Part shown: positions 7,133 to 14,968 of the stretch, one piece after another
How the letters are laid out: each line of letters starts with the position of its first letter
Position numbering within the stretch: position 1 is the stretch's first letter
Source of the DNA: Streptomyces bottropensis ATCC 25435
GTDB taxonomy: Bacteria > Actinomycetota > Actinomycetes > Streptomycetales > Streptomycetaceae
Reading direction: 5' to 3'
DNA: 64,000 nucleotides
NCBI RefSeq assembly: GCF_000383595.1
Contig: NZ_KB911581.1
Span: 868,001 to 932,000, forward strand
Notes under the pieces: model-generated
Database searches by the model: none
Told to the model about the DNA's origin: nothing
What the model saw: the letters and a program-made list of their open reading frames with translations, nothing else
Made by a program: the position numbers and the translations under genes

Positions 7133-8590
7133 ATGGCTTACGACGATCTTCGCTCCCTGCTCCGCGCACTGGAGCGCGAGGGCGATCTCCAGCGCATCAA
7201 GGCCGAAGTCGACCCCTATCTGGAGGTCGGGGAGATCGTCGACCGGGTCAACAAGGCCGGCGGCCCCGCCCTGCTCTTCGAGAACGTGAAGGGCTCCTCG
7301 ATGCCCCTCGCGATGAACGTCTTCGGCACGGACCGCCGCCTGCTGAAAGCCCTCGGTCTCAAGTCGTACGCCGACATCAGCGAGAAGATCGGCGGCCTGC
7401 TCAAGCCCGAACTGCCGCAGGGCTTCGTGGGGGTGCGCGAGGCGTTCGGGAAGCTCGGCGCGATGACGCACGTCCCGCCGAAGAAGGTGAAGGCGGACAG
7501 CGCCCCGGTGCAGGAGGTCGTCCTCCAGGGCGACGACGTCGACCTGGACCGGCTCCCGGCCCTCTTCACCTGGCCGAAGGACGGCGGCTCCTTCTTCAAC
7601 CTCGGTCTCACCCACACCAAGCACCCCGAGACCGGCGTGCGCAACCTCGGCCTCTACCGCCTCCAGCGCCACGACAGGCGCACCATCGGCATGCACTGGC
7701 AGATCCACAAGGACAGCCGCAACCACTACCAGGTGGCCGCCAAGCGCGGCGAGCGCCTGCCGGTCGCCATCGCCTTCGGCTGCCCGCCCGCCGTGACCTA
7801 CGCCTCGACGGCCCCGCTCCCCGGTGACATCGACGAGTACCTGTTCGCCGGGTTCGTCTCGGGGAAGCGGATCGAGATGGTCGACTGCAAGACCGTGCCG
7901 CTGCAGGTGCCGGCGCAGGCGGAGGTGGTCATCGAGGGCTGGCTGGAGCCCGGGGAGATGCTCCCCGAGGGCCCGTTCGGCGACCACACCGGCTTCTACA
8001 CCCCGCAGGAACCGTTCCCCGCGCTGAAGATCGACTGCGTGACGATGCGGAAGCGGCCGCTGCTGCAGTCGATCGTCGTGGGCCGGCCGCCGACGGAGGA
8101 CGGGCCGCTGGGGCGGGCGACGGAACGCTTCTTCCTGCCGCTGCTGAAGATCATCGTCCCGGACATCGTGGACTACCACCTGCCCGAGGCGGGCGGCTTC
8201 CACAACTGCGCGATCATCTCGATCGACAAGAAGTACCCCAAGCACGCGCAGAAGGTCATGCACGCGATCTGGGGCGCCCACATGATGTCCCTGACCAAGC
8301 TGATCGTGATCGTCGACTCCGACTGCGACGTCCATGACCTCCACGAGGTCGCCTGGCGCGCCCTCGGCAACACGGACTACTCCCGCGACCTGTCGGTGGT
8401 CGAGGGCCCGGTGGACCATCTGGACCATGCCTCCTACCAGCAGTTCTGGGGCGGCAAGGCGGGGATCGACGCGACGAAGAAGTGGGTCGAGGAGGGCTAC
8501 ACGCGGGACGGGGGCTGGCCCGACATGGTCGAGTCGGACCCGGCCACGGCGGCCCTGGTCGACCGCCGCTGGAAGGAGTACGGCCTGTGA
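7133..8590 (+). CDS. mqnL: UbiD-family menaquinone biosynthesis decarboxylase
   Basis: This 485-residue protein is a UbiD-family prenylated-FMN-dependent decarboxylase. It shows the family motif EGPFGDHTGFYTPQEPFPAL around residues 280-299 (with the acidic catalytic residues), RNLGLYRLQ earlier and the helical C-terminus. In the futalosine route it is proposed to decarboxylate the prenylated 1,4-dihydroxy-6-naphthoate intermediate. The ATG at 7133 follows a GATACT hexamer at 7120-7125, so the transcript may be nearly leaderless. Its stop overlaps the UbiA-family start as GTGA, making an operon. The cofactor would come from the UbiX homologue at 10806. Confidence 0.92.
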   Translation: MAYDDLRSLLRALEREGDLQRIKAEVDPYLEVGEIVDRVNKAGGPALLFENVKGSSMPLAMNVFGTDRRLLKALGLKSYADISEKIGGLLKPELPQGFVGVREAFGKLGAMTHVPPKKVKADSAPVQEVVLQGDDVDLDRLPALFTWPKDGGSFFNLGLTHTKHPETGVRNLGLYRLQRHDRRTIGMHWQIHKDSRNHYQVAAKRGERLPVAIAFGCPPAVTYASTAPLPGDIDEYLFAGFVSGKRIEMVDCKTVPLQVPAQAEVVIEGWLEPGEMLPEGPFGDHTGFYTPQEPFPALKIDCVTMRKRPLLQSIVVGRPPTEDGPLGRATERFFLPLLKIIVPDIVDYHLPEAGGFHNCAIISIDKKYPKHAQKVMHAIWGAHMMSLTKLIVIVDSDCDVHDLHEVAWRALGNTDYSRDLSVVEGPVDHLDHASYQQFWGGKAGIDATKKWVEEGYTRDGGWPDMVESDPATAALVDRRWKEYGL

Positions 8591-9489
8591 CCAGCGCCTC
8601 CGCCGCGATCCCGCAGCCGGGCCGCGCCAAGGCATTCCTCCGGCTCGTGATGATCGAGCACTCCATCTTCGCGCTGCCCTTCGCGTACATCGCCGCGCTC
8701 ACGGCCATGTTCCGGCTGGACGGCAACGTCCACTGGGCGCGGCTGCTGCTGGTCACCGTCTGCATGGTGGGTCTGCGTACGTTCGCGATGGCGGTCAACC
8801 GGATCATCGACCGGGAGATCGACGCCCGTAACCCGCGTACGGCGCATCGTGAGCTGGTGACCGGCGCGATGTCGGTCAAGCACGCCTGGACGGGCGCGCT
8901 GATCGCGCTGGTGATCTTCCTGGGCGCGGCGGCCCTGCTGAACCCCCTCTGCCTCGCCCTGGCCCCCATCGCCGTGATCCCGATGGTCGTCTACCCCTAC
9001 GGCAAACGGTTCACGAACTACCCGCAGGCCATCCTCGGCCTCGCGCAGGCCATGGGGCCCATCGGCGGCTGGCTCGCGATCACCGGGGAGTGGTCCTGGG
9101 AGGCGGTCGTCCTCGGCCTGGCGGTGGGCATCTGGATCGGGGGCTTCGATCTCATCTACGCCTGCCAGGACATCGACTCCGACCGGGAGTCGGGCGTGCT
9201 GTCGGTGCCGGCCCGGTTCGGTGTTCCGGCGGCGATCTGGTCGGCGCGGGTGTGCCATGCCGTCACGACCGCGCTGTTCGCCTGGTACGCCGTCCTGACG
9301 GGCGCGGGGGCGTTTCTGTGGCTGGGGCTGGCGATCGTCGCGGGCGCGTTCGTGTACGAGCACACGATCGTGCGTCCGCATGACCTGTCCCGGCTGAACC
9401 GGGCGTTCTTCTCTGTCAACGGGTTCATCGGCATCGCGCTGTTCGTGTGCGCGCTGCTGGATCTGCTGGTGCGGGGGCTGACGTTGTGA
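8587..9489 (+). CDS. mqnP: UbiA-family prenyltransferase of menaquinone biosynthesis
   Basis: This 300-residue integral membrane protein has about eight to nine hydrophobic helices and both UbiA aspartate motifs: NRIIDREIDARNPRT around residues 73-87 and YACQDIDSDRESG around 190-203. They bind Mg-diphosphate of the polyprenyl donor. It should attach the isoprenoid chain to 1,4-dihydroxy-6-naphthoate. The GTG at 8587 overlaps the decarboxylase stop as GTGA, so translation is coupled. A longer frame starting at 8482 only overlaps the upstream gene and lacks family residues. Confidence 0.93.
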   Translation: MTSASAAIPQPGRAKAFLRLVMIEHSIFALPFAYIAALTAMFRLDGNVHWARLLLVTVCMVGLRTFAMAVNRIIDREIDARNPRTAHRELVTGAMSVKHAWTGALIALVIFLGAAALLNPLCLALAPIAVIPMVVYPYGKRFTNYPQAILGLAQAMGPIGGWLAITGEWSWEAVVLGLAVGIWIGGFDLIYACQDIDSDRESGVLSVPARFGVPAAIWSARVCHAVTTALFAWYAVLTGAGAFLWLGLAIVAGAFVYEHTIVRPHDLSRLNRAFFSVNGFIGIALFVCALLDLLVRGLTL

Positions 9490-9550
9490 CGGCTTCCTGG
9501 GCATGCCGGGGGTGGGCATGCCGGGGGCGGGATGCGCTCCTGTGCCTGCC

Positions 9551-9599
9551 GGGTGCGGGCCGGTGGGGCTTCTCGCGCAGTTCCCCGCGCCCCTGAGAA
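9551..9599 (+). repeat. dispersed GCGCAGTTCCCCGCGCCCCT element, copy 1
   Basis: A sequence of about 49 bp that recurs almost exactly 83 bp downstream (9634-9682), in inverted form near 10030-10055, and in diverged form at 15665-15756. Its core is gcgcagttccccgcgcccct. This motif is familiar from intergenic DNA of many Streptomyces genomes. Confidence 0.8.
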
Positions 9600-9633
9600 C
9601 CCCGGCCCTGGGGGCCTGGGGGTGTTGTGTGTC

Positions 9634-9699
9634 GGGTGCGGGCCGGTGGGGCTTCTCGCGCAGTTCCCCGCGCCCCTGAAAAGCAGGAGGCTGCGCCCC
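9634..9699 (+). repeat. dispersed GCGCAGTTCCCCGCGCCCCT element, copy 2
   Basis: Direct copy of the element at 9551, extended by gaaaagcaggaggctgcgcc, a tail also typical of this element. Together with the inverted copy at 10030 it could fold into a long hairpin. Confidence 0.8.
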
Positions 9700-9715
9700 A
9701 CCGCTTTTCACCCCG

Positions 9716-9928
9716 CCGCCCCGGCGCTCGGCGCCCGCGCCCCGGCGCTCGGCGCCCGCGCCCCGTCGCTCGTCGCCCGCGCCCCGGCGCTCGGCGCCCG
9801 TGTACCGACGCCCGCGCCCTGACGCTCGGCGCCCGCGCCCCGTCGCCCGCGCCCTGACGCTCGGCGCCCGTGTACCGCCGCCCGCGCCCTGACGCTCGGC
9901 GCCCGTTGTACCGGCGCCCGGCGCCCGA
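9716..9928. repeat. GC-rich minisatellite, 21-bp unit with variants
   Basis: The unit ccggcgctcggcgcccgcgcc recurs with small changes about four times from 9721. It then passes into a longer composite unit containing cgccctgacgctcggcgccc and gtgtaccg. Copies near the right end are more diverged. The array is nearly pure G/C and would be slip-prone. Confidence 0.85.
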
Positions 9929-10029
9929 TGCCTCCAGCCTCCGGAACTATGGCCCATCCCGCCCACCGGCTGTTGTCACCCCCGGTGTCACCCCTGGGCG
10001 GCCCCCCGAGGCCCGCAGGGCCGGGGTTC

Positions 10030-10058
10030 TCCGGGGCGCGGGGAACTGCGCGAGAAGG
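10030..10058 (-). repeat. dispersed element, inverted copy 3
   Basis: ccggggcgcggggaactgcg followed by cgagaag is the reverse complement of the core at 9571-9600 and 9654-9681. It lies just downstream of the rhomboid gene and may help end transcription from either side. Confidence 0.7.
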
Positions 10059-10102
10059 GACGGTGGGGCCGTGGTCGCCCGTGCGCCTGTACCCCCGAGC
10101 TG

Positions 10103-10714
10103 TCAGGCGACCGCAGTTCTCCGGCGGAACAGGAACGCCGCCGCGACCCCCGTCACCAGCCCGATCAGATGCCCCTGCCAGCTGATCCCGGTTTCGTTCG
10201 GGGCGATGCCCGCCAGGATCGAGCCGCCCCACACCGCCGCGACGAGCACACCCGCCGCCACTCCCAGCAGCCGGCGCTCGACGAACCCGCTGACGACGAG
10301 GAATCCGAAGAGGCCGAAGACGACGCCGGAGGCACCGGCGGTGTTCGTGTTGTCCGGGGATATCAGCCACACCCCCAGCCCGTCCGCGACGACGATCAGC
10401 GCGCAGACTGCGGCGAAACGCCGCAGCCCCCCGAGCGCCGAGAGGAACCCCAGCACCAGCAACGGCACGCTGTTCGCCGCGACATGGGCGAAGCCGAAGT
10501 GGATGAACGAGGCGGGCACGACATCGACCAGCTCGGGCACCGAGCGGGGGACGATGCCGAAGCGGTCCAGCGAGTGACCCGTCGCCACGTCGATCACTTC
10601 GAGCAGCCACAACAGCGCCACCCAGCCCACCATCAGCTTGGCCGCCGCCTTCGCCCGGTCCCCTCGCGACCACTCCCGCTCAGGACTCAGCGCCCCACGT
10701 ACTCCACCAGCCAT
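10103..10714 (-). CDS. rhomboid-family intramembrane serine protease
   Basis: This 203-residue protein has six or more hydrophobic helices and the rhomboid features: a HFGFAHVAANS segment (histidines and Asn of the oxyanion region), the catalytic serine in GASGVVFG and the catalytic histidine in SWQGHLIGLVTG near the C-terminus. It should cleave membrane proteins within the bilayer; the substrate is unknown. The ATG at 10714 follows GGGGGTCGGAC, giving a usable ribosome site. It is transcribed against the flanking menaquinone genes, splitting the UbiA- and UbiX-family genes. Confidence 0.88.
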   Translation of the reverse strand: MAGGVRGALSPEREWSRGDRAKAAAKLMVGWVALLWLLEVIDVATGHSLDRFGIVPRSVPELVDVVPASFIHFGFAHVAANSVPLLVLGFLSALGGLRRFAAVCALIVVADGLGVWLISPDNTNTAGASGVVFGLFGFLVVSGFVERRLLGVAAGVLVAAVWGGSILAGIAPNETGISWQGHLIGLVTGVAAAFLFRRRTAVA

Positions 10715-10792
10715 GTCCGACCCCCGACTCAACTCGTCCCCTTCAAGAAACGGCCGTGCCCCCTTGACCGGTTCCCGCCCCGCGCCGCCGGA

Positions 10793-10798
10793 TAGGCT
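10793..10798 (+). promoter_or_regulatory. -10-like TAGGCT ahead of the UbiX-family gene
   Basis: TAGGCT ends 7 nt before the GTG start at 10806, the spacing expected for a leaderless transcript. A TTGACC lies at 10764-10769 but is 23 bp away, longer than the usual spacer. Confidence 0.45.
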
Positions 10799-10805
10799 CG
10801 GGGTC

Positions 10806-11504
10806 GTGAACCCAGCCAAGCCAGGGAAGACGCCGCGTACGCCTTGGATCGTAGGGGTGTCCGGCGCATCCGGCACCCCATACGCCGCGGCGGTGCTGCG
10901 CGCGCTCCTCGCCGCCGGCGAGACCGTCGACCTCGTGGTGTCCCGGGCCTCGCGGCTGACCCTGCTCGACGAGACGGGTATCTCCTTCCGGGACGCCCAC
11001 TGGCGCGACGACCTGCGGGAATGGCTGACCCGCGGCGCCGACGCCAAGCCCGGCACGTTCACCGTGGACCTCGACGGCGACCGCGTACGGCACTGGAGCG
11101 CCGGGGATCTGGCCGCCGGACCGTCCTCGGGCTCGTACCCCGTCAAGGGGATGCTCATCGTGCCCGCGTCGACCGCGTGCGTCGCGGGCGTGGCCCTGGG
11201 GCTGTCGAAGGATCTGCTGCAACGCGCGGCGAGCGTGACCCTCAAGGAGGGCCGGCGCCTGGTGGTCGCCGTACGCGAGACCCCGTTGAGCGGGCAGACC
11301 CTGCGCCACCTGGTGACCCTGGACGAGGCGGGCGCGACCGTACTGCCCGCGTCCCCGGCCTTCTACGCGGGCGCCACGCACATCCAGGACCTGGTGGACT
11401 TCGTCGCCGGACGGGCGCTGGACGCGGCGGGCGTCCCGCACACCCTGTACCGGCGCTGGGAGGGCGACGTGGGCGGCGCGCGCGCCTCCCGTTCCGCCAC
11501 CTGA
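10806..11504 (+). CDS. mqnM: UbiX-family flavin prenyltransferase
   Basis: This 232-residue protein has the UbiX flavin-binding motif GVSGASGTPYAAAVLRAL near the N-terminus, the segment VPASTACVAGVALGLSKDLL, and KEGRRLVVAVRETPLSGQTL, which is highly conserved in the family. It would prenylate reduced FMN to supply the cofactor of the UbiD-family decarboxylase at 7133. The GTG at 10806 is preceded by a -10-like hexamer at the leaderless spacing; upstream in-frame codons would overlap the divergent rhomboid start region and carry no family signal. An Lrp regulator and mqnE follow on the same strand. Confidence 0.92.
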   Translation: MNPAKPGKTPRTPWIVGVSGASGTPYAAAVLRALLAAGETVDLVVSRASRLTLLDETGISFRDAHWRDDLREWLTRGADAKPGTFTVDLDGDRVRHWSAGDLAAGPSSGSYPVKGMLIVPASTACVAGVALGLSKDLLQRAASVTLKEGRRLVVAVRETPLSGQTLRHLVTLDEAGATVLPASPAFYAGATHIQDLVDFVAGRALDAAGVPHTLYRRWEGDVGGARASRSAT

Positions 11505-11550
11505 GCGCCCCACACGCTCAACCCCTCGCCCCGCACGACCCCGTACGACC

Positions 11551-11580
11551 TCACGCATCACTCACGCAGCACTCACAACG
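11551..11580 (+). repeat. 11-bp-phased TCAC repeats upstream of the Lrp gene
   Basis: TCACGCA at 11551, TCACGCA at 11562 and TCACAACG at 11573 are spaced exactly 11 bp apart, one helical turn, just ahead of the Lrp-type start. Such phasing fits an autoregulatory site for an Lrp octamer, but this is inference. Confidence 0.5.
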
Positions 11581-11609
11581 CAACTCTTCAGCGGAAGGCA
11601 ACCGATCGC

Positions 11610-12065
11610 ATGGACGCGGTGGACAGGCAGCTCATCCAGGCCCTGAGGGAGAACGGCCGGGCCTCCTACGCGGAGCTGGGACGCCTCGTCGGTCTGTCGG
11701 GACCCAGCGTCACCGACCGCATCAACCGGCTGGAGGCGGCCGGGGTCATCACCGGCTATCGCGCCACCGTCAACGCGGCCTCCCTCGGCCTCGGAGTGAC
11801 CGCCCTCATCGGCATCTCCCTCTCCGACGCCGCCGACCACGAGGACGTGGCGACACGGCTGCGGGACCTGGCCGAGATCGAGGACTGCTGGTTCATCGCG
11901 GGCGACGACTCCTTCATGCTCAAGGTGCGCGCCCCCGACGTGGACGGTCTGGAGAAGACCATCCGCCGCCTCTCCGGCACCGCCGGTGTCTCCCGGACCC
12001 GTACGACCATCGTGCTCTCCACGAAGTGGGAGAACCGGGTGGGTGAGCTGCCGGAGGAGGAGTAG
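11610..12065 (+). CDS. Lrp/AsnC-family transcriptional regulator
   Basis: This 151-residue protein has an N-terminal helix-turn-helix (DRQLIQALRENGRASYAELG, then GPSVTDRINRLEAAGVITGY) and a C-terminal RAM/AsnC effector domain (VTALIGISLSDAADHEDVAT onward). Length and layout are normal. The ATG at 11610 lies downstream of GCGGAAGG. It sits between the UbiX-family gene and mqnE, and the sequence on both sides has repeats or palindromes that could be its sites. It may therefore regulate menaquinone synthesis in response to an amino acid or related ligand (inference). Confidence 0.92.
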   Translation: MDAVDRQLIQALRENGRASYAELGRLVGLSGPSVTDRINRLEAAGVITGYRATVNAASLGLGVTALIGISLSDAADHEDVATRLRDLAEIEDCWFIAGDDSFMLKVRAPDVDGLEKTIRRLSGTAGVSRTRTTIVLSTKWENRVGELPEEE

Positions 12066-12081
12066 GGCCCTACACGTAGGG
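12062..12081. promoter_or_regulatory. overlapping palindromes between Lrp gene and mqnE
   Basis: GTAGGGCCCTAC (12062-12073) is a perfect palindrome, and CCCTACACGTAGGG (12068-12081) is a second one sharing its right half. The first covers the stop codon of the Lrp gene. Hairpin formation or an operator are both possible. A run of four GTCGGT-like hexamers follows at 12094-12119. Confidence 0.55.
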
Positions 12082-12131
12082 TTGAGCGGGCAAGTCGGTA
12101 GGTCGGTGGTCGGTCGGTGAAAGGTGTGGGC

Positions 12132-13295
12132 ATGGACGTCGGGCTCAAGCGGGAGCTGGAGGAGAAGGTCCGCTCCGGCGAGCGGCTGACCCGCGAGGAC
12201 GGCATCGCGCTGTACGAGTCGGACGACCTGGCCTGGCTGGGCGGTCTGGCGCACGAGGTGCGGATGCGGAAGAACGGCGACGTCGTCCACTTCAACGTCA
12301 ACCGCCACCTCAACATGACCAACGTGTGCACGGCGTCGTGCGCGTACTGCTCCTTCCAGCGCAAGCCGGGGGAGAAGGACGCGTACACGATGCGCATCGA
12401 GGAGGCGGTGAAGCTCGCCAAGGCGATGGAGGGCGAGAACCTCACCGAGCTGCACATCGTCAACGGCCTGCACCCGAACCTTCCGTGGCGCTACTACCCG
12501 CGCTCGCTGAAGGAGTTGAAGGCCGCCCTCCCGGACGTCTCGCTCAAGGCCTTCACGGCCACCGAGATCCACCACTTCGAGACGATCAGCGGCCTGACGG
12601 CGTCGGAGATCCTCGACGAGCTGATCGACGCGGGGCTCGAATCCCTCACCGGCGGCGGCGCGGAGATCTTCGACTGGGAGGTCCGGCAGCACATCGTCGA
12701 CCACCGCACCCACTGGGAGGACTGGTCGCGGATCCACCGCCTGGCGCACGAGAAGGGTCTCAAGACCCCGTGCACCATGCTCTACGGCCACATCGAGGAG
12801 CCGCGCCACCGGGTGGACCACGTCCTGCGCCTGCGTGAACTGCAGGACGAGACCGGCGGTTTCCAGGTCTTCATCCCACTGCGCTACCAGCACGACTTCG
12901 TCGACATGCAGGACGGCAAGGTCCGCAACCGCCTCCAGGCCCGCACCCAGATGGCGACGGGTGCCGAGGCCCTGAAGACCTTCGCGGTCTCCCGCCTCCT
13001 CTTCGACAACGTCCCCCACGTCAAGGTCTTCTGGGTCATGCACGGCGTCCAGACGGCCCAGCTGGCGCTGCAGCACGGCGCCGACGACATGGACGGCTCG
13101 GTCGTCGAGTACAAGATCACCCACGACGCGGACAACTACGGCACGCCGAACAAGCTGACCCGCGAGGACCTGCTGGACCTCATCCGCGACGCGGGCTTCC
13201 GCCCGGTGGAACGGAACACGAGGTACGAGATCATCCGCGAGTACGACGGCCCGGACCCGGCACGCCGGGAATCTCCGCAGCCGATGCGGGTCTGA
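12132..13295 (+). CDS. mqnE: aminofutalosine synthase MqnE (radical SAM)
   Basis: This 387-residue protein has the radical SAM cluster motif CTASCAYCSF (CxxxCxxC) around residues 68-77 and the family segments LHIVNGLHPNLPWRYYPRSL and SLTGGGAEIFDWEVR. It joins the enolpyruvyl product of MqnA to S-adenosylmethionine to give aminofutalosine. The ATG at 12132 has AAGG 8 nt upstream; a GTG at 12117 in the same frame is less likely. The C-terminus (NYGTPNKLTREDLLDLIRDA) matches the MqnE/MqnC superfamily. It is the last gene of the local menaquinone group. Confidence 0.95.
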   Translation: MDVGLKRELEEKVRSGERLTREDGIALYESDDLAWLGGLAHEVRMRKNGDVVHFNVNRHLNMTNVCTASCAYCSFQRKPGEKDAYTMRIEEAVKLAKAMEGENLTELHIVNGLHPNLPWRYYPRSLKELKAALPDVSLKAFTATEIHHFETISGLTASEILDELIDAGLESLTGGGAEIFDWEVRQHIVDHRTHWEDWSRIHRLAHEKGLKTPCTMLYGHIEEPRHRVDHVLRLRELQDETGGFQVFIPLRYQHDFVDMQDGKVRNRLQARTQMATGAEALKTFAVSRLLFDNVPHVKVFWVMHGVQTAQLALQHGADDMDGSVVEYKITHDADNYGTPNKLTREDLLDLIRDAGFRPVERNTRYEIIREYDGPDPARRESPQPMRV

Positions 13296-13399
13296 GCAGC
13301 CGACGCGGGTTCGAGGGCGGCGCGCGTCCCGTGCACCCTTGACAGGGGCACGATCAAGATCGCACGCTTCCCCCTCTTGCGTTAACAGGAGGGGGATAC

Positions 13400-13837
13400 G
13401 TGATGAGGCATTCCTGGGGCAGGCTCGGCACGCTGGCCGGAGCGTTCGTACTCGCGGCGAGTGCCGTGATGACGGGCGGGACTCCGGCCGCCGCGGCACC
13501 CTCGGTGTCGTTCGACCCGGATCTGACGACCATCTATCGCAATCAGCGCATCTACGTCTCCATCGACGGGGACTACGCCGGCTATGCCACCTGGTACAGC
13601 GATCCGGGAGAGATCTCGACGGGGGACACGCTGGAGGCCCACGACGCGCGCTCGGACGGCTATGGCATCGAGGCGCAGATCAGCAACGGCCGGATCGCCA
13701 CGACGCGCGGCCACAACGCCCCTTACACGGAAAGGGACTCGGGTGACGTCGTCGAGGACGTCGAGTACCTGATGTGGGTGTGCGTGGTGAAGGGCAGCTA
13801 TCAGAACTGCTCCGACGTGGTGTCGGTCTGGTCCTGA
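13400..13837 (+). CDS. small secreted protein of unknown function
   Basis: This 145-residue protein has a clear Sec signal peptide (LGTLAGAFVLAASAVMTGG, then cleavage near TPAAAAPS around residues 29-33). The mature part of about 112 residues is probably beta-rich and contains one likely disulfide pair (WVCVVKGSYQNCSD near the C-terminus). I do not recognise the family. GTG at 13400 or ATG at 13403 both follow AGGAGGGGG closely, so expression is probably strong. It stands alone between mqnE and a GNAT gene. Confidence 0.75.
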   Translation: MMRHSWGRLGTLAGAFVLAASAVMTGGTPAAAAPSVSFDPDLTTIYRNQRIYVSIDGDYAGYATWYSDPGEISTGDTLEAHDARSDGYGIEAQISNGRIATTRGHNAPYTERDSGDVVEDVEYLMWVCVVKGSYQNCSDVVSVWS

Positions 13838-13890
13838 TCGAAGGGCCGGAGTAGGGCCGGAGAAGTGTGAGTGGCTCGTCGGGTAATGAC

Positions 13891-13896
13891 TACTCT
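13891..13896 (+). promoter_or_regulatory. -10-like TACTCT for a leaderless GNAT gene
   Basis: TACTCT ends 6 nt before the ATG at 13903 and no Shine-Dalgarno sequence is present, so transcription probably starts at the start codon. Confidence 0.45.
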
Positions 13897-13902
13897 TCTT
13901 CA

Positions 13903-14427
13903 ATGGCCCTTACGTTCCAGCTCGATCCGCCCCTCACCCCCGCCCTCCACGGCGGAATCCTCGCCCTCTGGGCGGACGTCTCCAACGCCGGCGGAGCCGT
14001 TGGTTTCGTTCCGCCGGTGACGGCGGAGCAGATCCGTCCGGAGCTTCTCAAGCACCTCACGGCGATGGCGGAAGGCAGGCACCGCCTGCTTCTCGGGCTG
14101 GACGACACCGGCAGCCCCGCCGCCACCGCCTTCTTCGCCTTCAACACCCACCGCCTGATGACCCACTGGGTCTGGCTCTACACGGTGATGGTCCACCCCG
14201 CCCACCAGGGCAAGGGTCACGGCCGCGCCCTCATGACGGCGGTCGAGACCGCCGCCCGCGGCTTCGACGGCATAGACGCGGTCCGCCTCGGCTGCCGGGG
14301 CGGCCACGGCCTGGAGCACTTCTACGCCTCCTGCGGCTACAAGGAGGTGGGCCGCGTCCCGGGCGCCATCCGCGTCGCCCCCGGCGACCACCGCGACGAC
14401 ATCACGATGCTCCTGCCCCTGACCTGA
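13903..14427 (+). CDS. GNAT-family N-acetyltransferase
   Basis: This 174-residue protein has the GNAT acetyl-CoA loop VHPAHQGKGHGRALMTAVET around residues 97-116, preceded by the strand WVWLYTVMV and followed by DAVRLGCRGGHGLEHFYASC. The substrate is unknown. I choose the ATG at 13903, with a leaderless-type promoter just ahead; a GTG at 13867 would add a Ser-rich stretch that looks out of place. It is a single-gene unit. Confidence 0.85.
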   Translation: MALTFQLDPPLTPALHGGILALWADVSNAGGAVGFVPPVTAEQIRPELLKHLTAMAEGRHRLLLGLDDTGSPAATAFFAFNTHRLMTHWVWLYTVMVHPAHQGKGHGRALMTAVETAARGFDGIDAVRLGCRGGHGLEHFYASCGYKEVGRVPGAIRVAPGDHRDDITMLLPLT

Positions 14428-14526
14428 AACCGGCACAACCCCCCTGGCAAGATCGCCCGCCGACCGTGCTTCACTGGAAGACGCCCTTCGGCAACGTTCG
14501 GACCGGAAACGGAAGAGTGGATTGAG

Positions 14527-14931
14527 ATGCTCCGCTACACACTGATGCGCCTCGGTATCTTCGCGGGCTGCTTCGTGGTCGTCTGGGCCCTCGTCTACTC
14601 CGGCGTCGCCCCGCGCGGCCTCGGCGCCTCCAACGGCATGTGGGTGGTCGTCCTCGCCCTGCTGATCTCCGCGCCGATCAGCTTCGTCGCCCTGCGCAAG
14701 GAGCGGGACCGGGCCTCCGAGCGGATCGCCCCCCGCCTCGACCGCTCCATCGACCGCGTCAAGTCCAACCTCTCGGCCAACCGCAGCCAGGAGGACGAGG
14801 TCGACGACGAGGCCCGGACCGAGGCCCGTACCGATGCACGGACCGAGGCACCGACGCCGGTGGCGGCCGAGGAGACGAAGAAGGACGACGCCGTCAGGGC
14901 CACCGAGCCGGCGTCCGGCCAGGCTTCCTAG
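14527..14931 (+). CDS. DUF4229-type small membrane protein
   Basis: This 134-residue protein has two hydrophobic helices (LGIFAGCFVVVWALVYSGVA and MWVVVLALLISAPISFVALR) joined by a short loop, then a charged and low-complexity cytoplasmic tail with repeated TEARTDARTEAPT. The N-terminal pattern resembles the actinobacterial DUF4229 family. The role is unknown. In my recollection members sit near the menaquinone genes in Streptomyces, as here. It ends 37 nt before the TetR start. Confidence 0.75.
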   Translation: MLRYTLMRLGIFAGCFVVVWALVYSGVAPRGLGASNGMWVVVLALLISAPISFVALRKERDRASERIAPRLDRSIDRVKSNLSANRSQEDEVDDEARTEARTDARTEAPTPVAAEETKKDDAVRATEPASGQAS

Positions 14932-14955
14932 GAGCCCGCCTCCGCCCCCGAACCG

Positions 14956-14961
14956 TACGCT
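14956..14961 (+). promoter_or_regulatory. -10-like TACGCT ahead of the TetR gene
   Basis: TACGCT ends 7 nt before the ATG at 14969 and no Shine-Dalgarno site is present, consistent with a leaderless message. Confidence 0.4.
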
Positions 14962-14968
14962 TGCCCGC

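Larger units (their letters stand above)
9490..10102. other. 613-bp non-coding, repeat-rich interval
   Basis: No gene is supported between the UbiA-family gene and the convergent rhomboid gene. The interval holds two direct copies and one inverted copy of a dispersed Streptomyces-type element and a 21-bp tandem repeat array. Open frames across it are by-products of GC-rich repeats whose unit length is a multiple of three. Confidence 0.75.

Noticed and set aside
9708..10673. Open frames across the minisatellite that look like repetitive Arg/Gly/Ala proteins
   Set aside because: They result from a 21-bp GC-rich repeat whose length is a multiple of three. There is no ribosome site and no conserved domain.
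13339..13399. TTGACA at 13339 as the -35 box of the small secreted protein
   Set aside because: No acceptable -10 hexamer lies at 16-19 bp spacing.
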